Below are positions 1 through 5,034 of a stretch of DNA of 5,280 nucleotides, piece by piece. Each line of letters opens with the position of its first letter. The stretch's first letter is position 1. Origin of the DNA: Comamonadaceae bacterium (lineage in GTDB: Bacteria; Pseudomonadota; Gammaproteobacteria; Burkholderiales; Burkholderiaceae_C); assembly GCA_027490555.1 (NCBI GenBank), contig JAIXXW010000169.1:1-5280 (forward strand), given 5' to 3'. The position numbers and the translations under genes were made by a program. A model generated the notes under the pieces. That model was not told the DNA's origin. It saw only the letters and a list, made by a program, of their open reading frames with translations, and did no database searches.

Positions 1-296
1 CCGTCCAGGTCGATCAGGGTGCGGTCCAGAAAGGCCTGCTCGGAGGCGTCCAAGCCCAGCACGGCCTCGCTGATTTCGGTGTTGATGTGCTCGACGGCCT
101 TGAGCACGCCTTTGCCCAGGTAACGGCCCTTGTCGCCATCGCGCAGCTCGATGGCTTCGCGGCTGCCGGTGGACGCGCCCGAGGGCACGGCGGCGCGGCC
201 CATCACGCCCGATTCCAGCAGCACGTCGCATTCGACGGTGGGGTTGCCACGGCTGTCCAGGATCTCACGGCCGACGATGTCTACGATTGCACTCAT
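1..296 (-). CDS. eno: Enolase (2-phosphoglycerate dehydratase), N-terminal part, cut by window edge
   Basis: Enolase interconverts 2-phosphoglycerate and phosphoenolpyruvate in glycolysis and gluconeogenesis; it is cytoplasmic, Mg-dependent, and in many bacteria also part of the RNA degradosome. Only the first 98 codons are inside the window, out of roughly 430 usual for the family; the rest lies beyond base 1. The N-terminus reads MSAIVDIVGREILDSRGNPT, the family's usual opening. The PSGASTG catalytic loop sits at residues 38-44, with Ser42 the expected metal-binding loop serine, followed by the conserved ELRDGDKGRYLGKGV stretch. The ATG at 294-296 is preceded by GAGAGAG (304-310) at a spacing of 7. 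It is the last visible gene of the pyrG-kdsA-DUF1330-eno series, 53 bases after the DUF1330 stop, and a terminator-like element lies in that gap. In related bacteria ftsB often follows, but that is outside the window. Identification is secure. Confidence 0.97.
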   Translation of the reverse strand, partial: MSAIVDIVGREILDSRGNPTVECDVLLESGVMGRAAVPSGASTGSREAIELRDGDKGRYLGKGVLKAVEHINTEISEAVLGLDASEQAFLDRTLIDLD

Positions 297-316
297 TTGG
301 GGACTCTCTCAGATTG

Positions 317-349
317 AAAATAAAAAACGGGGGGCCGCTGTCAGGCCGT
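317..349 (-). terminator. Terminator- or attenuator-like element between the DUF1330 gene and eno
   Basis: Read on the minus strand, this starts at the base after the DUF1330 stop. GGCC (347-344) can pair with GGCC (336-333) around a 7-base loop. Alternatively ACGG (349-346) pairs with CCGT (330-327), enclosing a short CC/GG stem. The structure runs into a tract with T in ten of eleven positions (327-317). The T tract is strong but the stem is short and G+C-rich, so this may be a weak or partial intrinsic terminator rather than a full stop. If it works, it would set eno expression apart from the upstream genes. No folding energy was computed. Confidence 0.35.
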
Positions 350-637
350 TCAAAGACCTTCGACCACGACCATGCGCATGATGGCCGCACCGGCGCGGGC
401 CTCGCGGGCCTTGAGGTACTCGGGGACCTCATAGAAGGCTTTGGCGGCTTCAAAAGTCGGGAACTTCAAAATCACGATGCGTTCGGGTGTCCAGTCGCCC
501 TCCAGCACTTCCAGTTTGCCGCCACGCACACAGACTTCGGCGCCCGTGGCCTGCATGGCTGCGGTGGACCACTTTTTGTACTCTTCGTATTGAACAGGGT
601 TGGTCACCTGGACATTGGCGATGATGTATGCGCTCAT
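350..637 (-). CDS. DUF1330 family small protein, function unknown
   Basis: A 95-residue cytoplasmic protein without signal peptide or membrane segment. The sequence matches the DUF1330 pattern (a small ferredoxin-like alpha+beta fold related to dimeric alpha/beta-barrel proteins): an N-terminal strand MSAYIIANVQV, a helix around YEEYKKW (17-23), an RGG turn (38-40), then LEGDWTPER (45-53), a strand VILKFPTF (55-62), a helix with AFYEVPEY (67-74) and a closing strand AIMRMVVVEGL (85-95). No catalytic residues are established for the family and I assign none. Its ATG shares four bases (ATGA, 634-637) with the kdsA stop, and a GGAG lies 11 bases upstream inside kdsA, so translational coupling to kdsA is likely. 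The gene is intact, with composition like its neighbours. A small DUF1330 gene between kdsA and eno is, as I recall, common in Burkholderiales. The family call is firm; the role is unknown. Confidence 0.9.
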   Translation of the reverse strand: MSAYIIANVQVTNPVQYEEYKKWSTAAMQATGAEVCVRGGKLEVLEGDWTPERIVILKFPTFEAAKAFYEVPEYLKAREARAGAAIMRMVVVEGL

Positions 638-1488
638 GTGAAGTTGTTCTCCAGAAAAGGATTCTTTTTGGTGACCTGGTCGAGTTGCACCAGGGTTTCC
701 AACAGGGCTTTCATCTGGCCCAAAGGCACCGCATTGGGGCCATCGGACCAGGCCTCGGCAGGCTTGGGGTGCGTTTCCATGAAGAGTCCGGCCACGCCCG
801 CTGCGACGCCGGCGCGGGCCAGCACAGGCACCATCTCTCGGGCGCCGCCACTGCTGGTGCCTTGGCCGCCTGGTTTTTGCACCGAATGGGTCACATCGAA
901 CACCACCGGGGCGCCAGTCTTGCGCATTTCGGCCAGGCTGCTCATGTCGGCCACCAGGTTGTTGTAGCCAAAGCTCACGCCGCGCTCGCAGGCCAGGAAG
1001 TTGTCTTCATTCAGACCGGCTTCGCGCGCCGCGCTGCGGGCCTTGTCGATCACATTCTTCATGTCCCAGGGGGCCAGAAACTGCCCCTTTTTGATGTTCA
1101 CCGGCTTGCCCGACTGGGCCACGGCCCGGATGAAGTCGGTCTGGCGGCACAAAAAGGCTGGGGTTTGCAACACATCGACCACGCTGGCCACGGTTTTGAC
1201 CTGCGATTCGTCGTGTACATCGGTGAGGATCGGCACGCCAATCTGGCGGCGCACCTCGTCCAGGATTTTCAGCCCTGCGTCGATGCCCACACCCCGCAGG
1301 GTGGTGCCCGAAGAGCGGTTGGCCTTGTCGAACGAGCCTTTGTAGATGAGCGGGATGCCCAGGCCCACGCAGGCTTCTTTCAGGCGGCCGGCCACCTCGA
1401 CGGACATCTCCAGACCTTCGATGGAGCAGGTGCCTGCGATCAGGAAAAAGGGTTGGTCCAGGCCAACGTCAAATCCGCAGAGTTTCAT
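634..1488 (-). CDS. kdsA: 3-deoxy-D-manno-octulosonate 8-phosphate (KDO-8-P) synthase, metal-dependent type
   Basis: Condenses phosphoenolpyruvate with D-arabinose 5-phosphate to KDO-8-phosphate, the committed step toward KDO of lipopolysaccharide, in the cytoplasm. The product has 284 residues, the same length as E. coli KdsA, in a single TIM-barrel domain. Visible signatures are IYKGSFDKANRSS (48-60), substrate-binding residues including KANRS; LCRQTDFI (113-120); KKGQFLAPWDM (133-143); FDVTHSVQ with His201; METHP with Glu238; and WSDGPNA with Asp249. Cys21 in the AGTCSIE segment (18-24) stands where class I enzymes such as E. coli have Asn26. Cys, His, Glu and Asp together form the metal site of class II enzymes, so this one is predicted to need a divalent metal. 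The ATG at 1486-1488 follows AAGGA (1499-1495) at a spacing of 6. It lies 23 bases after pyrG and overlaps the DUF1330 start by four bases. Confidence 0.97.
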   Translation of the reverse strand: MKLCGFDVGLDQPFFLIAGTCSIEGLEMSVEVAGRLKEACVGLGIPLIYKGSFDKANRSSGTTLRGVGIDAGLKILDEVRRQIGVPILTDVHDESQVKTVASVVDVLQTPAFLCRQTDFIRAVAQSGKPVNIKKGQFLAPWDMKNVIDKARSAAREAGLNEDNFLACERGVSFGYNNLVADMSSLAEMRKTGAPVVFDVTHSVQKPGGQGTSSGGAREMVPVLARAGVAAGVAGLFMETHPKPAEAWSDGPNAVPLGQMKALLETLVQLDQVTKKNPFLENNFT

Positions 1489-1494
1489 GGGGTG

Positions 1495-1499
1495 TCCTT
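1495..1499 (-). promoter_or_regulatory. Shine-Dalgarno site of kdsA
   Basis: AAGGA on the minus strand, six bases before the kdsA ATG, inside the 23-base gap after the pyrG stop. It is the clearest ribosome binding site in the window and confirms the kdsA start. It suggests kdsA starts translation on its own within the pyrG message instead of depending on coupling. Confidence 0.75.
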
Positions 1500-1511
1500 G
1501 GGGCGTGTGTT

Positions 1512-3158
1512 TCAGGCGGCGGCCTTGTGCGCCATGGCCGCCTTGACAAAGGCGTTGAACAGCGGATGGCCATCCCAGGGGGTGGATTTGAATTCGGGGT
1601 GGAACTGCACACCCACATACCAGGGGTGAACCGACTGGGGCAACTCCACGATTTCGGTCAATTGCTCGCGCTGGGTCAGGGCCGAGATCACCAGGCCGGC
1701 CTTGCGCAGCTCGTCCAGGTAGTTCACATTGGCTTCGTAGCGGTGGCGGTGCCGCTCGGTCACCACATCGCCGTAGATCTGGTGCGCCAGCGTGCCCTTG
1801 GCCACATCGGAACTTTGCGCGCCCAGGCGCATGGTGCCGCCCAGGTCCGAGTTGGCATCGCGCACCTGGATCGAGCCGTCGGCGTCTTTCCACTCGTTGA
1901 TCAGGGCGATCACGGGGTAGGGTGTTTCTGGTTCGAACTCGGTGCTGTTGGCGTCCTTCATGCCGGCCACATGGCGGGCATATTCGATGGTCGCGACCTG
2001 CATGCCCAGACAGATGCCCAGGTAAGGCACTTTGTGGGTGCGGGCGAACTGGGCGGTTTCGATTTTGCCCTCGACGCCGCGCTTGCCAAAACCGCCGGGC
2101 ACCAGCACGCCGTCGTATTTGGCCAGGCTGGCCACGGTGTCCGGGGTGATGGTTTCGGAATCGATGTGCTCGATCTTGACGCGCACATGGTTGCGCATGC
2201 CGGCATGGCGCAGGGCTTCGTTCACCGATTTGTAGCTGTCGGACAATTCCACGTATTTGCCCACCATGGCAATCGTCACTTCGCCCTGAGGGTGTTCGGT
2301 GGCGTGGACCAGGTCGTCCCAGCGCTTGAGATTGGCCGGCTGGGTGTTCAGTCGCAGCTTGTCGCAGATCAGGCCATCGAGGCCTTGTTCGTGCAACACG
2401 CGGGGCACCTTGTAGATGGTGTCCACATCGGGCATCGAGATCACGCCCCAGCCTTGCACATTGGTGAACAGCGAAATCTTGTCGCGCTCGTCGTCCGGGA
2501 TGTAACGGTCTGCGCGGCACAGCAGTGCATCGGGCTGGATACCGATCTCGCGCAGTTTCTGCACCGTGTGCTGGGTGGGCTTGGTTTTGAGTTCACCGGC
2601 CGTGGCAATCCAGGGCAGGTAAGTCAGGTGCACAAAGGCGGTGTTGTTGGGCCCCAGGCGCAGGCTGAGCTGGCGCACGGCCTCCAAAAAGGGCAGCGAT
2701 TCGATGTCGCCCACCGTTCCGCCGATCTCGACGATGGCCACATCGACGGCTTCGGGGGTGCCGTAGCCAGCGCCGCGCTTGACGAAGTCCTGGATTTCGT
2801 TGGTCACATGGGGGATGACCTGCACCGTCTTGCCCAGGTAGTCGCCTCGGCGCTCTTTTTCGAGCACGCTTTTGTAGATCTGACCGGTGGTGAAGTTGTT
2901 GGCTTTCTTCATCCGTGTGTTGATGAAGCGCTCGTAGTGGCCCAGGTCCAGGTCGGTTTCCGCGCCGTCATCGGTCACAAACACCTCGCCGTGCTGGATC
3001 GGCGACATGGTGCCGGGATCCACGTTGAGGTAGGGGTCAAGCTTGATGAGGGTGACAGACAGGCCGCGCGATTCGAGGATGGCGGCAAGCGAGGCGGAGG
3101 CGATTCCCTTGCCCAGGGAAGACACCACACCGCCAGTGACGAAGACGAATTTGGTCAT
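1512..3158 (-). CDS. pyrG: CTP synthase (glutamine-hydrolysing)
   Basis: Makes CTP from UTP with ATP and glutamine, the last step of de novo pyrimidine nucleotide synthesis, in the cytoplasm. The product has 548 residues (E. coli 545). The N-terminal synthase domain (about 1-275) opens with MTKFVFVTGGVVSSLGKG, the P-loop with Lys17. It continues with Lys39 in IKLDPY, Asp71 in ETDLDLGHYERF, Glu144 in VEIGGTVGDIES, and KTKPTQ (191-196) of the UTP/CTP site. The C-terminal class I glutamine amidotransferase domain (about 295-548) has VPGGFGKRG (353-361), nucleophile Cys383 in GICLGMQ, and His520 and Glu522 in QFHPEF. A few extra residues near 126-140 account for the length difference from E. coli. 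The ATG at 3156-3158 gives the conserved N-terminus, although no good Shine-Dalgarno sits close to it; TTG codons at 3179-3174 would add six or seven unconserved residues. It is the first gene of the minus-strand block. Confidence 0.98.
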   Translation of the reverse strand: MTKFVFVTGGVVSSLGKGIASASLAAILESRGLSVTLIKLDPYLNVDPGTMSPIQHGEVFVTDDGAETDLDLGHYERFINTRMKKANNFTTGQIYKSVLEKERRGDYLGKTVQVIPHVTNEIQDFVKRGAGYGTPEAVDVAIVEIGGTVGDIESLPFLEAVRQLSLRLGPNNTAFVHLTYLPWIATAGELKTKPTQHTVQKLREIGIQPDALLCRADRYIPDDERDKISLFTNVQGWGVISMPDVDTIYKVPRVLHEQGLDGLICDKLRLNTQPANLKRWDDLVHATEHPQGEVTIAMVGKYVELSDSYKSVNEALRHAGMRNHVRVKIEHIDSETITPDTVASLAKYDGVLVPGGFGKRGVEGKIETAQFARTHKVPYLGICLGMQVATIEYARHVAGMKDANSTEFEPETPYPVIALINEWKDADGSIQVRDANSDLGGTMRLGAQSSDVAKGTLAHQIYGDVVTERHRHRYEANVNYLDELRKAGLVISALTQREQLTEIVELPQSVHPWYVGVQFHPEFKSTPWDGHPLFNAFVKAAMAHKAAA

Positions 3159-3166
3159 GTCCAGAA

Positions 3167-3185
3167 CGGGAGACAACAACTCCCG
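3167..3185 (-). promoter_or_regulatory. Hairpin in the pyrG leader that pairs the SD-like GGGAG
   Basis: A perfect 6-bp inverted repeat, CGGGAG (3185-3180) and CTCCCG (3172-3167), around a 7-base TTGTTGT loop. It lies between the predicted pyrG transcription start and the ATG, with eight bases between stem and ATG. GGGAG in the 5' arm is the only strong Shine-Dalgarno-like sequence in the leader, and it would be base-paired here. The loop carries two TTG codons in frame with pyrG. It may control translation, act as a DNA operator, or mean nothing; the repeat is seen directly, the role is inferred. Confidence 0.45.
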
Positions 3186-3201
3186 GTAGGTGGAAATCGT
3201 G

Positions 3202-3207
3202 ATTATA
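3202..3207 (-). promoter_or_regulatory. -10 element of the pyrG promoter (TATAAT)
   Basis: A perfect TATAAT on the minus strand, 43 bases before the pyrG ATG. A start about seven bases downstream, near 3195-3198, would give a leader of roughly 37-40 bases. The hexamer at a 17-base spacing (GTCGGA, 3230-3225) is a poor -35. A better one, TTGACC (3237-3232), is 24 bases away and too far for sigma-70. The missing -35 suggests help from an activator or reliance on the -10. This promoter would drive pyrG, kdsA, the DUF1330 gene and possibly eno. Confidence 0.6.
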
Positions 3208-3211
3208 GACA

Positions 3212-3230
3212 GTCGGGTTCTGGCTCCGAC
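3212..3230. repeat. Inverted repeat GTCGG-N9-CCGAC upstream of the pyrG -10
   Basis: Perfect 5-bp arms at 3212-3216 and 3226-3230, separated by nine bases. The repeat ends five bases from the pyrG TATAAT and covers the -35 region. It adjoins an 8-bp palindrome GACCGGTC (3228-3235). The spacing would suit a dimeric regulator, but I recognise no specific operator, and arms this short in G+C-rich DNA can occur by chance. Confidence 0.25.
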
Positions 3231-3317
3231 CGGTCAAGTGCTGATTCTTGTGGCTTGCTGTGTGTGGTGGGGTTCCGCCCCGGGGTGTGGGCTGAGCCGT
3301 CGGGCCACCGACCACTC

Positions 3318-3326
3318 TGCTACATT
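3318..3326 (+). promoter_or_regulatory. Extended -10 promoter element directly before coaBC
   Basis: TGC followed by TACATT fits the extended -10 pattern (TGn plus a hexamer matching TATAAT at four of six positions). If it is used, transcription would start at 3333-3334, on or one base before the A of the coaBC ATG, giving a leaderless or nearly leaderless message. No convincing -35 lies 16-18 bases upstream, which extended -10 promoters can tolerate. No Shine-Dalgarno is visible before the ATG, which agrees with this reading. Inferred from sequence only. Confidence 0.4.
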
Positions 3327-3333
3327 CCCGGGC

Positions 3334-4557
3334 ATGAGCACATTGGCTGGAAAACACATTGTTCTGGGTTTGTCGGGCGGCATCGCGGCTTTCAAGTCGG
3401 CTGAGCTTTGCCGCTCCCTGGTCAAGGCGGGTGTCACCGTGCAGGTGGTGATGACCGAGGCGGCCGAGCAATTCATGACCGCGGTGACCATGCAGGCGCT
3501 GTCGGGCAGGCCGGTGTACACCTCCCAGTGGGACCCCCGTGAAGCCAACAACATGGCCCACATCAACCTGAGCCGCGAGGCCGATGCGATTGTGGTGGCC
3601 CCGGCCAGTGCCGACTTCATGTCCAAGCTCTTGCACGGCGGCGCCGATGAATTGCTCAGCCTCATGTGCCTGGCCCGCCCGATCAACAAGGTCCCCTTGA
3701 TTGTGGCGCCCGCCATGAACCGTGAGATGTGGTCCAACCCGGCCACCCGGCGCAATGTGGCGCAACTCCAGGCCGACGGCATCCATGTGCTGGACGTGGG
3801 CCAGGGGGACCAGGCCTGTGGCGAAACGGGTGACGGGCGCATGCTCGAAGCTGAAGAGATCCTGGAAGAACTCGAAGCTTTTTTCACGCCCAAGGTGCTG
3901 GCCGGCCGCAGTGTCTTGGTCACGGCGGGACCCACCTACGAAGCCATCGACCCGGTTCGCGGCATCACCAACTTGTCCAGCGGCAAGATGGGCTTTTCGA
4001 TCGCCCGGGCTGCGCGCATGGCCGGGGCCCAGGTGACTTTGGTGGCGGGGCCGGTGAGCTTGCCCACGCCCCGGGGCGTGACGCGCGTGAACGTGCGTTC
4101 GGCCCGCGACATGCTGCAGGCTGTGCAAGCCCATCTGCCCAGCCACGGGGTGTTTGTGGCCACCGCGGCGGTGGCCGACTGGCGCCCGGCCAACGCGGCG
4201 GACCAGAAGATCAAAAAGGACGGCTCTGGGCAGACGCCTGAGCTCGGTTTTGTGGAGAACCCCGACATCTTGGCCACAGTGGCCCAGACGCCTGCCGCGA
4301 AAAAGGGCGATCTCTTTTGCGTGGGCTTTGCCGCCGAGAGCCATGATCTGCAGGCGCATGCCACGGCCAAGCGCCTGCGCAAACAAGTGCCCCTTTTGGT
4401 GGGCAATATTGGACCTGCCACCTTCGGCCAAGACGACAATGCCTTGCTGCTGGTGGACGAAACGGGCGTCCGCGAGTTGCCTCCTGCCAGCAAAAAGGTG
4501 TTGGCTTCACTGCTTATTCAAGACATTGCCCAACGATTGGGCACCACACCCTCATGA
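3334..4557 (+). CDS. coaBC: Bifunctional phosphopantothenoylcysteine decarboxylase / phosphopantothenate-cysteine ligase
   Basis: Two consecutive cytoplasmic steps of coenzyme A synthesis. The C-terminal CoaB domain joins 4'-phosphopantothenate to cysteine using CTP; the N-terminal FMN-dependent CoaC domain decarboxylates the product to 4'-phosphopantetheine. The product has 407 residues (E. coli 406). CoaC spans about 1-185: GLSGGIAAFKS (12-22) for flavin binding, catalytic His76 in MAHI, APASADF (89-95), PAMNREMW with Asn129, and QACGETGDGRM with Cys162 on the substrate-recognition flap. CoaB spans about 190-400: VTAGPTYEAIDPVRGITNLSSGKMG (196-220) with Asn213, AAVADWRP (279-286), KIKK (293-296) and FVGFAAES-like CVGFAAES. 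The ATG at 3334 fits family length. An in-frame GTG at 3190 would add 48 residues that do not look conserved. No Shine-Dalgarno is evident. It overlaps dut by four bases and diverges from pyrG. Confidence 0.97.
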   Translation: MSTLAGKHIVLGLSGGIAAFKSAELCRSLVKAGVTVQVVMTEAAEQFMTAVTMQALSGRPVYTSQWDPREANNMAHINLSREADAIVVAPASADFMSKLLHGGADELLSLMCLARPINKVPLIVAPAMNREMWSNPATRRNVAQLQADGIHVLDVGQGDQACGETGDGRMLEAEEILEELEAFFTPKVLAGRSVLVTAGPTYEAIDPVRGITNLSSGKMGFSIARAARMAGAQVTLVAGPVSLPTPRGVTRVNVRSARDMLQAVQAHLPSHGVFVATAAVADWRPANAADQKIKKDGSGQTPELGFVENPDILATVAQTPAAKKGDLFCVGFAAESHDLQAHATAKRLRKQVPLLVGNIGPATFGQDDNALLLVDETGVRELPPASKKVLASLLIQDIAQRLGTTPS

Positions 4558-5009
4558 CCATGGACATCGACCTCAAGATCCTGGATGCGCGCATCGCCGC
4601 GCACATGCCCAGCTATGCCACCCCCGGCAGCGCAGGTTTGGACCTGCGCGCCTGCCTGGATGCGCCGCTGACGCTGCCCCCCAACGACTGGCAGCTGGTG
4701 CCCACCGGCATGGCCATCCACCTCAAGGACCCGGCTTATGCGGCCATGCTGCTGCCCCGCTCTGGCCTGGGGCACAAGCACGGCATCGTGCTGGGCAATC
4801 TGGTGGGGTTGATCGACAGCGATTACCAGGGTCAGCTCATGGTCAGCTGCTGGAACCGCAGCGATGTGACCTTCACCATCGAGCCCCTGGAGCGCATCGC
4901 GCAGATGGTCATCGTTCCGGTGGTGCAGGCGCGTTTCAAGGTGGTGAGTGAGTTTGGCGCCGTCACCCAACGCGGCGAGGGCGGTTACGGCTCCACCGGC
5001 CAGACCTGA
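4554..5009 (+). CDS. dut: Deoxyuridine 5'-triphosphate nucleotidohydrolase (dUTPase)
   Basis: Hydrolyses dUTP to dUMP and pyrophosphate, which keeps uracil out of DNA and supplies the thymidylate synthase substrate; normally a cytoplasmic homotrimer. The product has 151 residues, the usual bacterial length. All five trimeric dUTPase motifs are present in order: SAGLDLRA (26-33); PRSGLGHKHGI (68-78); GLIDSDYQGQL (85-95) with catalytic Asp90; ERIAQMVIVP (113-122); and RGEGGYGSTG (140-149). Motif V has Tyr145 where Phe is more usual, a conservative change at the residue that stacks on uracil. The ATG at 4554 overlaps the coaBC stop in ATGA, so translational coupling is likely. A second in-frame ATG at 4560 would remove only two residues and cannot be excluded. 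The coaBC-dut pairing is common in proteobacteria. Confidence 0.97.
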   Translation: MTMDIDLKILDARIAAHMPSYATPGSAGLDLRACLDAPLTLPPNDWQLVPTGMAIHLKDPAYAAMLLPRSGLGHKHGIVLGNLVGLIDSDYQGQLMVSCWNRSDVTFTIEPLERIAQMVIVPVVQARFKVVSEFGAVTQRGEGGYGSTGQT

Positions 5010-5010
5010 G

Positions 5011-5020
5011 CTGCCGGCAG
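5011..5020. repeat. 10-bp perfect palindrome CTGCCGGCAG after dut
   Basis: A perfect palindrome two bases after the dut stop, in the 25-base gap (5010-5034) between the convergent dut and isomerase genes. With no loop it can only form a tight, poor hairpin in RNA and has no T tract after it. It holds most of the recognisable structure in this short gap; no function is assigned. Confidence 0.3.
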
Positions 5021-5034
5021 GGGGCTGTTGGGCG

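Noticed and set aside
634..2520. A 628-codon minus-strand frame that runs through pyrG into kdsA as if kdsA had a long N-terminal extension
   Set aside because: The upstream part is pyrG read in the wrong frame. KdsA has the family length from the ATG at 1488, with a good AAGGA ahead of it.
3174..3179. TTG starts for pyrG, adding six or seven residues
   Set aside because: The conserved PyrG N-terminus begins at MTKFVFVTGG. The GGGAG abuts the first TTG with almost no spacer, so it does not support that start well. Kept only as a point to check.
3228..3235. GACCGGTC occurs here and again at 5049-5056
   Set aside because: An 8-base palindrome occurring twice in G+C-rich DNA, once between genes and once in a coding end, is not enough to call a repeat family.
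3232..3237. TTGACC as -35 box of the pyrG promoter
   Set aside because: Its spacer to TATAAT is 24 bases, well outside the 16-18 usual for sigma-70.
3269..3285. GGGG-TTCCG-CCCC mini-hairpin followed by GGGG in the intergenic region
   Set aside because: The 4-bp G/C arms have no T tract and no placement near a start; likely by chance at this base composition.
3190..3333. Upstream GTG start for coaBC, adding 48 residues
   Set aside because: The added sequence resembles nothing in the family, the start would lie inside the pyrG promoter region, and the ATG at 3334 gives the normal length.
1527..3404. A 625-codon open frame on the plus strand, antisense to pyrG
   Set aside because: It is a shadow of pyrG: its composition (many His, Gly, Val, Gln) is typical of the antisense of G+C-rich coding DNA, it shows no domain, and pyrG itself is certain.
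3037..4431. A 464-codon minus-strand frame opposite coaBC
   Set aside because: Antisense shadow with Arg/His/Gly-rich low-complexity composition and no recognisable domain; the coaBC motifs on the other strand are unambiguous.
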